A stretch of DNA of 64,000 nt from Thermoflavifilum thermophilum (GCF_900116565.1 NZ_FPCJ01000001.1:186001-250000), one strand, 5' to 3'. Counted from the first letter of the stretch, positions 17,942 through 26,657 are shown. Program-made: numbers and translations. The notes: generated from the letters alone by a model not told the origin.

Positions 17942-18526
17942 TTACTGATGGATATTTCCCTTGGCCTGGGTCTCACCGGATACTTTCACCTCATTGTTGC
18001 CAGCTTTGGCCTGTACCTGGGTTTTACCCTGCTGTTGAGTTTGGATAGATGATGCATTTGCATGGGTTTCGCCCTGCACAGAGCCGGAAGCCGATATCTG
18101 GGTGCTGTTGGCAGCTTTTTGGGCTTTCTTTGCTTGCTTACGGGCTTCTTGTGCAGCTCTACGAGCCATTTTCCTTTCATGTTTGACCAGCGCATGCGAG
18201 GAGGCATTTACCTGCGTGCTTTGTTTGGCTTCGGCTTGTGCAGCCGTGTTAAGGCCATTAGCAGCCATGCCACCGGAAGCTGATATAGCTGTTGCAGCAT
18301 TCCCGTTTAAAGCTGTGGTAGTACTTTGTGCAGTTTGCGCTGCAGCATGAGCTGTTTGCGTAGCAGCCTGAGTAGCCTCATGCGTAATTGACTGGGTTGC
18401 CGGCATAGCTGCATGAGCGGCAGCCTGAGTAGCTGTTTGTACACCTACATTCACCTGAGCATAACTCAAGGTAGCCATCGCGCAACCCATCATCAGAAAA
18501 GCCAGCATTTGCAAATTCCTTTTCAT
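17942..18526 (-). CDS. Ala/Thr/Gln-rich low-complexity secreted protein
   Basis: A 194-residue protein with a signal peptide ending SYAQ (about residue 24). The mature chain is low-complexity: an Ala/Thr/Gln/His-rich stretch (about 30-110), a short very basic helix (KHERKMARRAAQEARKQAKK, about 114-133) and a Gln/Ala/Ser tail with periodic Val. No known domain is seen. The basic block could bind nucleic acid, LPS or peptidoglycan, but this is only a guess. It has its own terminator and is monocistronic. Confidence 0.65.
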   Translation of the reverse strand: MKRNLQMLAFLMMGCAMATLSYAQVNVGVQTATQAAAHAAMPATQSITHEATQAATQTAHAAAQTAQSTTTALNGNAATAISASGGMAANGLNTAAQAEAKQSTQVNASSHALVKHERKMARRAAQEARKQAKKAQKAANSTQISASGSVQGETHANASSIQTQQQGKTQVQAKAGNNEVKVSGETQAKGNIHQ

Positions 18527-18709
18527 AGTACATAGGTTTTTAGGTGAAATAATGAAGAAACAAAATGAAAACTAACAATTAAAAACCAACAACCATGCCA
18601 GAATGGAATCAGGAGGAAATATTTATCAGGCAGGATAAATCAAAGGACATACATTAAATGAAAGGGAAACGAATCAGAAAACCATTCTTAGTAACATGAT
18701 GAGAAATGG

Positions 18710-19720
18710 CTATTCGTGCGGCAAGCACATAGGCCGCTGCTGTGCTATCAACATCAGATCGGCCAGCACAATGGCTGTTACAGCTTCCAATACAACAGGC
18801 ACACGCAATGCAATGCAGAGATCATGCCGGCCTTTTACACTGAAAGGTTCTACTTGTCCGGAACGCAGATTCAACGTATGCTGGGTCATGGGTGTGGAAG
18901 ATGTGGGTTTTACCACCACGCGAAAAACAAGCGGATTGCCATTGGTGAGTCCGCCCACCACCCCACCTGCATGATTGGTAGCAGTTTTACCACTGGCATC
19001 GAGAATGGCATCATTGTGTTCACTGCCGAACATCCGCGCTGCCCGAAATCCGGCACCAAATTCAATACCTTTAATAGCCGGAATGGAAAATACCGCATGG
19101 GCAAGCAATGACTCTACCGAATCAAAAAAAGGTTCGCCCAATCCTATAGGAAGGCCCGTGGCCACACATTCCACAATGCCGCCAATCGAATCCTTGGCTG
19201 CTATGGCTTTTTCCAATCCTTTTTCCGGATCAACCTCGCCACCAATTTCCAGAATACGCGCCTGCACGTCCACGGGTGGAGTGCCCTGTTGGAGAATCTT
19301 TTTGGCAATCACACCGGCAGCCACCAGAGGTAATGTCAGGCGACCGCTGAAATGCCCGCCTCCTCGGTAATCTTCGTATCCGCCGTATTTGATCCTTGCT
19401 ACAAAATCGGCATGCCCCGGGCGAGGAACATCCCGCTGTTTTTCGTAATCAGCCGATCGGGTATTCTGATTTTCAAACCAGATCATGATAGGTGATCCGG
19501 TGGTATGCGCCTGAAAAACACCTGATTGAAGAATGGGCAGATCCGCCTCCTGCCGGGGCGTGGTACCTTTGGCGCCGGCCTTGCGGCGGGCAATATCCGG
19601 CATGAAATCATCCACACACAAGGGAATACCCGCTGGACAGCCATCCACCACAATCCCTACTCCGGGCCCATGCGATTCACCAAATATGGAAATCCGAAAT
19701 ATCCTTCCGAAGCTATTCAT
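18710..19720 (-). CDS. aroC: Chorismate synthase
   Basis: A 336-residue FMN-dependent enzyme converting EPSP to chorismate. Seen are GESHGPGVGIVVDGCPAG near the N-terminus, RPGHADF, the flavin loop RGGGHFSGR and the C-terminal region VEPFSVKGRHDLCIALR. It is slightly short compared with many AroC (about 350-365) but all conserved blocks are present. It is the last gene of the aromatic operon, 37 bp after aroA. Confidence 0.95.
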   Translation of the reverse strand: MNSFGRIFRISIFGESHGPGVGIVVDGCPAGIPLCVDDFMPDIARRKAGAKGTTPRQEADLPILQSGVFQAHTTGSPIMIWFENQNTRSADYEKQRDVPRPGHADFVARIKYGGYEDYRGGGHFSGRLTLPLVAAGVIAKKILQQGTPPVDVQARILEIGGEVDPEKGLEKAIAAKDSIGGIVECVATGLPIGLGEPFFDSVESLLAHAVFSIPAIKGIEFGAGFRAARMFGSEHNDAILDASGKTATNHAGGVVGGLTNGNPLVFRVVVKPTSSTPMTQHTLNLRSGQVEPFSVKGRHDLCIALRVPVVLEAVTAIVLADLMLIAQQRPMCLPHE

Positions 19721-19757
19721 ATTTCCTCCATCAAGGTTAAAATTGAGAATGCTGCTC

Positions 19758-21035
19758 TCAGGACAAAATGCTGGGAGCCTGAACGGGTCTTATTTTCCCC
19801 CCAATCTGACTGAGGTGCTGCCAGAATTCCGGATAGGACTTGTTTACAGCTTCTGCATGCTGCACGGTAATCTCGCCCGTACCGGCCAGTGCAGCCACAG
19901 CTGTGGCCATGGCAATGCGATGGTCGTGATGGGAAAATACAGACGCCGACTTAATTTTGCCTCCCTTAATGAGCATTTCATCACCGGAAATCTGAATATC
20001 AATCCCCATTTTCCTAAATTCTTCCTGCAAAGTTTTGCCCCTGTTGCTTTCCTTATGGAGGAGGCGGTTGACTCCCTTCAGCCTCGTTATACCCCGACAA
20101 TGAGCCGCCAGCGCTACCAAAGGTGGAAAAAGATCTGGGCAATCCGTGGCATCGAAATCAAATCCGCGAAGTTCATGGCGCTGTACGGTAAGCCGGTCAT
20201 CATCCCAGATTAAGAAGGCACCCGCGTCGTACAAAGCCTGCGTGATGGCTCTGTCGGGCTGAGCTGATTGTCTCGAAAGATGTCGCAGGGTAACTTTACC
20301 CGCGATAGCTGCAGCTACCAGCAGAAAAGCTGCACCACTCCAATCTCCCTCCACCGTGTAGGTGGTGGGCCGATAGGTTTGTTTTCTGGCAAATGAAAAT
20401 TTCTGATATCCCTCGCGCCCAACCTTCACCCCAAAAATATCCATGATCTGCAGGGTCAGATCCACGTATTCCCGGCTTTTCAGGTCCTGCACCCGGATCT
20501 CTGCATCGCTGGCTTTTGCACCAAAAGCCATCAACAGTCCGGTCAGAAACTGGGAACTCAACGAACCATCCACGGTAATGGAAGCGGGCTGCAGTGGCCC
20601 GCGAATCCGAAGGGGCGGAAGCCCTTGATTTGTTTCACAGGATACTCCCAGCCGGGGCAACACCTCTTCAAAAAAATGCATAGGCCGTTTTAGCAGGCTT
20701 CCTTCCCCGGTGATGGTTAACTCACCCTCATATAAAGCAGCCACAGGCGTAAACATGCGCATGCATAAACCTGCTTCTCCACAATGAATCACAGCAGAGC
20801 GGGGATGAATACCCCGGCTTGTGACTTCCACCAACTGGTCGTGCACAAGGACATCTGCTCCCAGTGCCTGCACCACCCCCATTGCCGCCCGGCAATCATC
20901 GCTGAATCCTGCATTGCGGATGACAGTTTTCCCTTCGGCCAATAAGGCCGCTGCCAACGCTCTTTGCATGGCACTTTTGGAAGGATTGGCTTTGATATCG
21001 CCATCGATTATCGAACTGCTGACAACTATTTCCAT
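19758..21035 (-). CDS. aroA: 5-enolpyruvylshikimate-3-phosphate synthase
   Basis: A 425-residue enzyme that joins phosphoenolpyruvate to shikimate-3-phosphate. I use ATG 21033-21035 (MEIVVSSSIIDGDI); the frame extends four codons to a TTG. Present are KANPSKSAMQRALAAALLA (substrate site), GEAGLCMRMFTPVAALYEG (in place of the more usual G-N-A-G-T), and DCPDLFPPLVALAA. The active-site block reads GEAGLCMR instead of the common GNSGTxxR, a divergence typical of Bacteroidota AroA and possibly relevant to inhibitor sensitivity, which I cannot judge. Confidence 0.93.
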   Translation of the reverse strand: MEIVVSSSIIDGDIKANPSKSAMQRALAAALLAEGKTVIRNAGFSDDCRAAMGVVQALGADVLVHDQLVEVTSRGIHPRSAVIHCGEAGLCMRMFTPVAALYEGELTITGEGSLLKRPMHFFEEVLPRLGVSCETNQGLPPLRIRGPLQPASITVDGSLSSQFLTGLLMAFGAKASDAEIRVQDLKSREYVDLTLQIMDIFGVKVGREGYQKFSFARKQTYRPTTYTVEGDWSGAAFLLVAAAIAGKVTLRHLSRQSAQPDRAITQALYDAGAFLIWDDDRLTVQRHELRGFDFDATDCPDLFPPLVALAAHCRGITRLKGVNRLLHKESNRGKTLQEEFRKMGIDIQISGDEMLIKGGKIKSASVFSHHDHRIAMATAVAALAGTGEITVQHAEAVNKSYPEFWQHLSQIGGKIRPVQAPSILS

Positions 21036-21098
21036 TTCAATCTGCAAAACTATATTTGGATAAAAACAATGTCATCGCTTATTTTCAATTCTCATCAT

Positions 21099-22139
21099 TT
21101 ACCAATACACAGGCAGCATGCGCTCCAGCTCCTGCAAAGGAATGGGCACAATACGAGCCTGACCGATGGTTTCCAGCAAAATAAAATGCAGGACATCCTT
21201 CTCCCGCTTTTTATCATGACGCAGACAATCCCACACCTCATTCCAGTCCAGGTCTGGCAAAGTGGTTGGCAATCCATAAGCCTGCAACAGATTGCTGATG
21301 CGCTGCGTTTCGACTGGTTTCAATCCTGATAATTGCTCAGAAAGCTGGCAGGCTACCCGCATACCTACGCTAATCGCCTGTCCGTGCGGGATTTCAATCA
21401 CCTTTTCGATGGCATGTCCCAGGGTATGCCCGAAATTCAAAAACCGACGGATTCCTTTTTCAAAAGGATCTTCCGTTACGATACGCAATTTATGTTCAAG
21501 AGATGTTAGGATAAGATGAAACACGGTTTCTGCATCGCCTTGCAGGGCTTGCTGGCGATGATGTTCCAGAAATTCGAACAAATCATGATCAGCAATACAG
21601 GCATATTTGATGATTTCAGCAAACCCATTTTGCCATTCCTGCCGGGGAAGGCTTTGCAACAATGCTGGATCCATGAGCACAAACCTGGGCTGGCGAATAG
21701 TACCTACCAGATTCTTATATTTTCCGAAATCAATTCCATTTTTGCCTCCTATGCTGGCATCCACCTGTGCCAGCAGCGTGGTAGGCACAAAGCCAAAGGG
21801 CAGGCCCCGCATATACACAGCCGCCAGAAAACCCACCAGATCCGTAACCACGCCACCTCCTACACCCACCAGATGCCAGCTGCGATCGACTTGCATTTGG
21901 CACAAAATATCAATCAGGCTGTGCATCATATCCCAACTTTTGCTGGCTTCTCCAGCCGGGACAATGCATGTTTGCCAGCCATCCAACAGCGGAGGATGAT
22001 ATCGGGCAACCTGTTCATCTACCAACAAGACCGTACGATCAACCGGAACCAATTCACGCAGCTGTTCCCAGGAATATCCCACATAATAATCGGTAACCTC
22101 CTGGCCGATGGTATGGTGAATAAGTTTGGTAAATGACAT
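21099..22139 (-). CDS. aroB: 3-dehydroquinate synthase
   Basis: A 346-residue NAD- and metal-dependent cyclase acting on DAHP. The nucleotide motif GGGVVTDLVGFLAAVYMRG, KNGIDFGKYKNLVG and the metal-site block FLNFGHTLGHAIEK are intact. It is 2 bp from the upstream DAHP synthase/chorismate mutase gene, so the two are surely co-translated. Start ATG at 22139. Confidence 0.95.
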   Translation of the reverse strand: MSFTKLIHHTIGQEVTDYYVGYSWEQLRELVPVDRTVLLVDEQVARYHPPLLDGWQTCIVPAGEASKSWDMMHSLIDILCQMQVDRSWHLVGVGGGVVTDLVGFLAAVYMRGLPFGFVPTTLLAQVDASIGGKNGIDFGKYKNLVGTIRQPRFVLMDPALLQSLPRQEWQNGFAEIIKYACIADHDLFEFLEHHRQQALQGDAETVFHLILTSLEHKLRIVTEDPFEKGIRRFLNFGHTLGHAIEKVIEIPHGQAISVGMRVACQLSEQLSGLKPVETQRISNLLQAYGLPTTLPDLDWNEVWDCLRHDKKREKDVLHFILLETIGQARIVPIPLQELERMLPVYW

Positions 22140-22141
22140 AA

Positions 22142-23251
22142 TCAGGATGTTTGCTGCGGATGATCGTAATCCATCATTACTTTATGCTGCCGGTTGATGG
22201 ATTCCAGGTGCACGGCATCATAAAATTTCAGGATAAAATCCTTGCTTAAACCCAGTTTTTCTCCTTTTTTCAGTGCTCTCTCCAGAATCTCATTCCAGCG
22301 ATTGGTTTGCAGAATGGTAATATTGTTTTCCTTTTTGTAAATCCCGATTTTCTCGGCTATTTTCATGCGATTGCCCAACAACGTCAGGATTTCATCGTCA
22401 ATGTGATTGATTTGTTCGCGGAATTTGGCCAGGGCATTCAGAAAGGCTTCTTTTTCGGTGGTTTCTTGCCTCCATTCTATTTGCTGGAGCAGCTCTGCAA
22501 GCCGTTCGGGTGTGATTTGCTGTTTGGCATCGCTCCAGGCGTTGTCCGGATCAATATGGGTTTCAATCATCAGCCCGTCATAATCCAGGTTAATGGCTTT
22601 CTGGGCCACTTCAAACAGCAGATCCCGACGCCCGCAGATATGGCTGGGATCGCACAACATGGGCAGTTCCGGCATGCGGCGCTTCAGCTCAATGGGAATA
22701 TGCCACATGGGTGCATTGCGGTATTCCGTATTGCCGTAGTTGGAAAAACCCCGGTGAATAACACCAACATGCGCGATATTGGCTTTTTTCAGCCGCTCTA
22801 TGCTTCCCTGCCAGAGTTCCAGATCCGGATTGAGCGGGTTTTTAATGAAAACCGGAATGGTCGTTCCCTGCAGCGCATCGGCCAGTTCCTGCACGGAAAA
22901 CGGATTCACGGTTGTACGAGCTCCAATCCACACCATATCAATGCCTTCTTTCAGGCACTCTTCCACATGACGGGCCGTAGCCACTTCCACAATCAGCGGC
23001 AGTCCGGTAATTTCTCTTGCTTTTTTTAACCATTGCAGGGCTTCGGTACCCACACCTTCAAACATGCCGGGCTTGGTACGTGGTTTCCATACGCCTGCCC
23101 TGAAAGCATCGACCCTGCCGGTTTTGGCGAGCCTGATAGCTGTTTCCAGCACCTGAAATTCTGTCTCGGCGCTGCACGGACCGGAAATGATTACCGGTTG
23201 TTTCTGCTGAAGTTTCTGCCAGATGGACTGGGCAGTTGCAACTTTTTCCAT
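22142..23251 (-). CDS. Bifunctional DAHP synthase / chorismate mutase
   Basis: A 369-residue fusion when begun at ATG 23249-23251 (MEKVATAQSIWQKL); the frame reaches back to a TTG at 23293 inside tyrA, which I discard. Residues about 1-260 form a KDPS-like DAHP synthase barrel (ISGPCSAETE, AGVWKPRTKPGMFEG, CDPSHICGRR); about 275-360 form an AroQ-type chorismate mutase helix bundle (INHIDDEILTLLGNRMKIAE). The order DAHPS then CM is the one usual in Bacteroidota and can couple pathway entry to prephenate-mediated feedback. Confidence 0.93.
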   Translation of the reverse strand: MEKVATAQSIWQKLQQKQPVIISGPCSAETEFQVLETAIRLAKTGRVDAFRAGVWKPRTKPGMFEGVGTEALQWLKKAREITGLPLIVEVATARHVEECLKEGIDMVWIGARTTVNPFSVQELADALQGTTIPVFIKNPLNPDLELWQGSIERLKKANIAHVGVIHRGFSNYGNTEYRNAPMWHIPIELKRRMPELPMLCDPSHICGRRDLLFEVAQKAINLDYDGLMIETHIDPDNAWSDAKQQITPERLAELLQQIEWRQETTEKEAFLNALAKFREQINHIDDEILTLLGNRMKIAEKIGIYKKENNITILQTNRWNEILERALKKGEKLGLSKDFILKFYDAVHLESINRQHKVMMDYDHPQQTS

Positions 23252-23289
23252 ATGAATGCAAATTAAAGGTTTGTCAAATTGTTTATTGA

Positions 23290-24129
23290 TCAATGAATAA
23301 TTTTCCGGATGGCATTAGCTTCCTGGATGAGTTTGTAGAAACCTTCATAATCCTCATCCACCAACATTTGCTTGATGCGTTTTAGCTGATGGATATGCTC
23401 ATACAACACATCCAGCACATTATGCCGGTTTTGCTGAAAGATCGGAATCCAGGTGTCGGGCGAGCTTTTGGCCAGACGTACGGTTGAAGCAAAACCTCCG
23501 CTTGCCAAATCGAAAATGGCTTTTTCTTCTTTTTCCTTTTCCAACACCGTAAGGGCCAACGCAAACGAGGTGATATGGGAAATATGGGAAACATAAGCTG
23601 CATGCAGATCATGGGAAGCCGCATCCATGTAGATAAGCCGGCAACCCAATGTTTCATACATTTTTTTCACCTGCTCTACGGCGTCAGGATCACTTTCATC
23701 GATATTGCAAAGCACTACGTTTTTCCCACAAAACAATTTTTCAACAGCAGCCTCTGGGCCTGAATATTCTGTCCCTGCCATAGGGTGCGATGCCACCAGC
23801 CGGCCCCTGCGCGGATGGTTGGCTACTGCCTGCAGAATTTTTTCCTTGGTTGAACCCACTTCCACCACAATCTGCCTGTCAGCCTCATCCAGTACGGCAG
23901 GGAGCAAATGCAGCAGGGCATTTACCGGTACGGCCAGCACCACCAAATCGGCTTTGCGAATGGCATCGGGGAGTTCACAAATTTCATCTACCAACTTTCT
24001 TTCCAATGCCTGGGATGCATGCCGGGAATTAGCCTCTACCCCCATAAGCCTGGTGGCGATCCCTGTTCTTCGCAGCTCCAGTGCCAGTGATCCCCCTATC
24101 AATCCGATTCCCACAATAGCTATTTTCAT
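23290..24129 (-). CDS. tyrA: Prephenate dehydrogenase
   Basis: A 279-residue NAD(P)-dependent enzyme making 4-hydroxyphenylpyruvate from prephenate. The N-terminal Rossmann motif GIGLIGGSLALELRR (7-21), SHPMAGTEYSGPEAA and HISHITSFALAL (catalytic His region) are present. There is no ACT domain and no chorismate mutase domain; length is typical for the stand-alone form. Its stop and start overlap the neighbouring aminotransferase by 4 bp (ATGA-type coupling). Confidence 0.93.
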   Translation of the reverse strand: MKIAIVGIGLIGGSLALELRRTGIATRLMGVEANSRHASQALERKLVDEICELPDAIRKADLVVLAVPVNALLHLLPAVLDEADRQIVVEVGSTKEKILQAVANHPRRGRLVASHPMAGTEYSGPEAAVEKLFCGKNVVLCNIDESDPDAVEQVKKMYETLGCRLIYMDAASHDLHAAYVSHISHITSFALALTVLEKEKEEKAIFDLASGGFASTVRLAKSSPDTWIPIFQQNRHNVLDVLYEHIHQLKRIKQMLVDEDYEGFYKLIQEANAIRKIIH

Positions 24130-25316
24130 ACGCGTGTAGTTTCAGGAATTTGCAAATATGTATGTTGAATTCGATGGAGAGCTTCTTCCAGCACAGATTC
24201 GGGCTGGCAAAGGCTCAATCGTACATATTGTTCCCCTTGTTGCCCGAAAATGCCGCCCGGCGTAATAAACACATGTGCCTGATGGAGCACCGCATCGCTG
24301 AAAGCAAAGCCATCCGGCCAGCCGGAGGGAATACGTGCCCAAACAAACAATCCTGCCTGCCGGGGATTCCACGTGCAACCCAATTGCCTGAGCAATGCCC
24401 ATATCTTTTCCCGCCGGCGTGCATAGGTTTCATTCAGGCTTTGATACCAGGAGGCAGGTAATGACAAAGCCTTGGCCGCTGCCAGCTGCACAGGCAGAAA
24501 CATACCCGAATCCATGTTGCTTTTAAACCGCAGTACTTCGCTGATGCGACCGGCCTGTCCGCAAAGCATCCCCACCCGCCATCCGGCCATGTTGGCCGAT
24601 TTGCTGAGTGAATTCAGCTCCAAGACTACCTCTTTGGCTCCAGACACAGCCAAAATGCTCATGGGTTCGTCGTTCAGAATAAAACTGTAGGGATTATCAT
24701 GGCAAAGCAAAATGCCATGCCGGGATGCAAAATCCACACATTGTTCAAAAAACGCACGCGTAGGCAAGGTTCCGGTTGGCATGTGAGGATAATTCAACCA
24801 CATGATTTTAACCTTTCGCAAATCCTCTTGGGACAGAGCCTCAAAGTCGGGCAGCCAGCCTCGATCTTCCCGCAGGGCGTATGTGCGGCAAACGGCCCCT
24901 GCCAGCTGTGATGCCGCCCGATAGGTAGGATAGCCCGGATCAGGCACCAGAACTTCATCACCTTCATTCAAATAGGTCATGCTAATATGCATTATCCCTT
25001 CCTTTGATCCCATAAGGGGGAGGATCTCCGATTCGGGATCGAGGTGCACCTGGTACCATTTTTCATAAAATGCCGCCATAGCTTCCCGCAATGCTTTGGC
25101 TCCGCGATATGACTGATAACCATGCACATCAGCTCTGGAGGCTTGTTCAGCCAGCGTGGTGATTACATCCGGATGCGGCGGCAGATCTGGGCTGCCAATG
25201 CCCAGATTGATGACCTGTGCACCGGATTGATTCAAAACTTCGATCTCCCGAAGCTTTTTTGAAAAATAATATTCGTCAGTGCCTTGTAATCTGTTGGCCA
25301 GCGAAAGCTTATTCAT
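24126..25316 (-). CDS. PLP-dependent class I aminotransferase (aromatic pathway)
   Basis: A 396-residue fold-type I aminotransferase. The PLP lysine lies in ELNSLSKSANMAGWRVG, with the phosphate and ring contacts LGIGSPDLPPHP, PYSFI and the C-terminal Arg in YVRLSLCQPE. The position between pheA and tyrA, with 4-bp overlaps at both ends, makes transamination of phenylpyruvate and 4-hydroxyphenylpyruvate the most likely role. Aspartate or LL-diaminopimelate-type specificity cannot be excluded from sequence alone. Confidence 0.88.
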   Translation of the reverse strand: MNKLSLANRLQGTDEYYFSKKLREIEVLNQSGAQVINLGIGSPDLPPHPDVITTLAEQASRADVHGYQSYRGAKALREAMAAFYEKWYQVHLDPESEILPLMGSKEGIMHISMTYLNEGDEVLVPDPGYPTYRAASQLAGAVCRTYALREDRGWLPDFEALSQEDLRKVKIMWLNYPHMPTGTLPTRAFFEQCVDFASRHGILLCHDNPYSFILNDEPMSILAVSGAKEVVLELNSLSKSANMAGWRVGMLCGQAGRISEVLRFKSNMDSGMFLPVQLAAAKALSLPASWYQSLNETYARRREKIWALLRQLGCTWNPRQAGLFVWARIPSGWPDGFAFSDAVLHQAHVFITPGGIFGQQGEQYVRLSLCQPESVLEEALHRIQHTYLQIPETTRV

Positions 25317-26140
25317 ATGGTTTGTCCTTTTTGATAAACACCTAAAATCTTCAAATCACGTGTCAGGGGTTGAATGTCCCGGATAACCGTTTCAAACTGG
25401 GAAAAATGGTCAAATTCCATATCCACGTAGAAATAATATTTCCACTCAGAGCCCGGTATAGGATGGGATTGTAACTTGGAAAGATTGATACCGCCATCGG
25501 CAATCTTTACCAGCACCCGAGCCAGGCTTCCCCGCGTATGATCGGTTTGAAAACAAATGGAAGATTTATTCACGCCATCCGGAAAAGCGGTTTGTTTATC
25601 GCGACTTAAAATCAGAAAACGGGTATAATTTTTTTTCATGGTGTGGATGTTGGGAGCCACAATTTTCAGCTGATAGATTTCAGCAGCAAGCTTACTGGCA
25701 ATAGCAGCAACATGCCGGGCCCTGTACTGGCGCAGATGACGGGCACTCAATGCCGTATCTTCTGTTTCAACCAGCTTCCATTCCGGATGTTTTTCCAAAA
25801 ACTCAGCACATTGCAGCAATGCCATGGGATGCGAATGTACTTCCCGGATATCATCCAGATCATATTCAGGGAGCATCATCAGATGTTGCCTGATGTTCAG
25901 GTAAATTTCACCAATAATAGTCAACTCATAACGCTGCAACAAATGATAATTGGGTAGAATGCTACCAGCCAAGGAATTTTCAATGGCCATCACACCCCGA
26001 TCTACTTCCCGGCGATGAACTTTTCTGACTACATCTGAAAAGGTGCTGCAGGGTAATATTTCGAGCTGGCGGGAATGAAAATATTCCTGAGCTGCAATCT
26101 GATGAAAACTTCCTTCAAATCCCTGAATAGCAATGCGCAT
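25313..26140 (-). CDS. pheA: Prephenate dehydratase with ACT domain
   Basis: A 275-residue monofunctional enzyme forming phenylpyruvate. The catalytic domain (about 1-180) has GFEGSFHQIAAQEYF, RGVMAIENSLAGSI and the NYTRFLIL motif with the key TRF; an ACT domain (about 195-270, RGSLARVLVKIADGGINLSKLQSHP) should bind phenylalanine for feedback control. There is no chorismate mutase domain; that activity is in the DAHPS fusion. It is the first structural gene of the operon and lies directly behind the attenuator. Confidence 0.95.
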   Translation of the reverse strand: MRIAIQGFEGSFHQIAAQEYFHSRQLEILPCSTFSDVVRKVHRREVDRGVMAIENSLAGSILPNYHLLQRYELTIIGEIYLNIRQHLMMLPEYDLDDIREVHSHPMALLQCAEFLEKHPEWKLVETEDTALSARHLRQYRARHVAAIASKLAAEIYQLKIVAPNIHTMKKNYTRFLILSRDKQTAFPDGVNKSSICFQTDHTRGSLARVLVKIADGGINLSKLQSHPIPGSEWKYYFYVDMEFDHFSQFETVIRDIQPLTRDLKILGVYQKGQTI

Positions 26141-26152
26141 ACATCAGCATTT

Positions 26153-26185
26153 AAAAAAAATCCCGCCTTTTTGGGAGGCGGGATT
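26153..26185 (-). terminator. Attenuator terminator upstream of pheA
   Basis: On the minus strand AATCCCGCC (26177-26185) pairs with GGCGGGATT (26159-26167) and is followed by eight T in all (26160-26153). It ends 12 bp before the pheA ATG, so it can only make sense as a conditional terminator of the operon. Its 5' arm can instead pair with the segment at 26231-26240 (see attenuator entry). Confidence 0.9.
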
Positions 26186-26253
26186 GAATATGGATCGTTT
26201 TTCCTTTGCACTATGGCTGCTTCAAGCGAGTCCCGCCTCCTTCAGGGAAGGAG
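26159..26253 (-). promoter_or_regulatory. Phe/Tyr attenuator with three mutually exclusive hairpins
   Basis: Reading 5' to 3' on the minus strand: segment 1 CTCCTTC (26247-26253) pairs with segment 2 GAAGGAG (26237-26243), 7 bp with a 3-base loop. Segment 2 extended, GGAGGCGGGA (26231-26240), is perfectly complementary over 10 bp to segment 3 TCCCGCCTCC (26174-26183). Segment 3 also forms the 5' arm of the terminator with segment 4 (26159-26167). Segment 1 overlaps the last Phe-Ser-Phe codons of the leader peptide, so a ribosome stalled for lack of charged tRNA-Phe or tRNA-Tyr would block 1:2, allow 2:3 and prevent termination. This is the logic of the proteobacterial phe/trp attenuators. Confidence 0.88.
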
Positions 26254-26333
26254 AAATAAAAAAAGAAATAGTAAAACGGCGAATGTGCCACCGTGGCTTG
26301 TTTAATATTTACTATTTCTAATGCGGAACTCAT
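26211..26333 (-). CDS. Aromatic leader peptide of the phe/tyr operon
   Basis: A 40-residue frame from ATG 26331-26333 to TAG 26211-26213. Residues 20-29 read FYYFFFYFSF: six Phe and three Tyr in ten codons. The peptide starts about 16 bases after a well-formed promoter and ends shortly before the terminator hairpin of the operon. Its only apparent purpose is ribosome stalling when Phe or Tyr is scarce. Internal GTG (codon 15) is an alternative start that would keep the aromatic run. The run lies at 26247-26276. Confidence 0.88.
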   Translation of the reverse strand: MSSALEIVNIKQATVAHSPFYYFFFYFSFPEGGGTRLKQP

Positions 26334-26354
26334 AAATAATTTTCAATGCTTGGA

Positions 26355-26387
26355 CAAAGATAAAAAAGGATTTTGAAAAGCTCCAAA
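26355..26387 (-). promoter_or_regulatory. Promoter of the aromatic amino acid operon
   Basis: On the minus strand the -7 box TATCTTTG (26355-26362) fits TAnnTTTG exactly; TTTG at 26384-26387 lies 21 bp upstream as the -33 element. Predicted transcription would begin about 26349, just before the leader peptide ATG at 26333. Confidence 0.75.
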
Positions 26388-26390
26388 AAT

Positions 26391-26426
26391 TTTTAGAAAA
26401 AAATAAAGGCTGCCGGAGCAGCCTTT
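26391..26426 (-). terminator. Intrinsic terminator of the small lipoprotein gene
   Basis: AAAGGCTGC (26405-26413) pairs with GCAGCCTTT (26418-26426); on the minus strand the stem is followed by a T-rich run (26404-26391). It isolates the lipoprotein gene from the operon promoter just downstream. Confidence 0.85.
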
Positions 26427-26453
26427 GTGTAAGATCCTGACCACGCTGGCCGA

Positions 26454-26657
26454 TTACATTTGCATGTGGCTGGTATCAGCATGGCTGGTATCGGCGTGCT
26501 GGGTGGTGTCGGTAGCAGCAGGAGCTGCAGGAGCAGCTTGTTCTGTTGGTTGTACAGAAGTAGTGTCCTGAGCGCTCTTGTTGGAGCCACTACCACAAGC
26601 AGTTGCCAGCATGCCCACTAACAGGGCCAGCATTCCAAGTTTTAACACGTTTTTCAT
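26454..26657 (-). CDS. Small Thr/Ala-rich lipoprotein
   Basis: A 67-residue protein with a lipoprotein signal peptide; the lipobox LATAC places the lipidated Cys at 21. The rest is Ala/Thr/Gln/His-rich and ends with HADTSHADTSHMQM, where HADTSH is repeated in tandem. His and Met near the C-terminus could bind metal, which is a guess. Unknown function. It is divergent from the ECF sigma factor gene across a 127-bp gap that contains a 9-bp inverted repeat. Confidence 0.7.
   Translation of the reverse strand: MKNVLKLGMLALLVGMLATACGSGSNKSAQDTTSVQPTEQAAPAAPAATDTTQHADTSHADTSHMQM

Noticed and set aside
22307..23029. 240-codon open frame antisense to the DAHP synthase gene
   Set aside because: Shadow of a conserved gene on the other strand; no recognisable domain.
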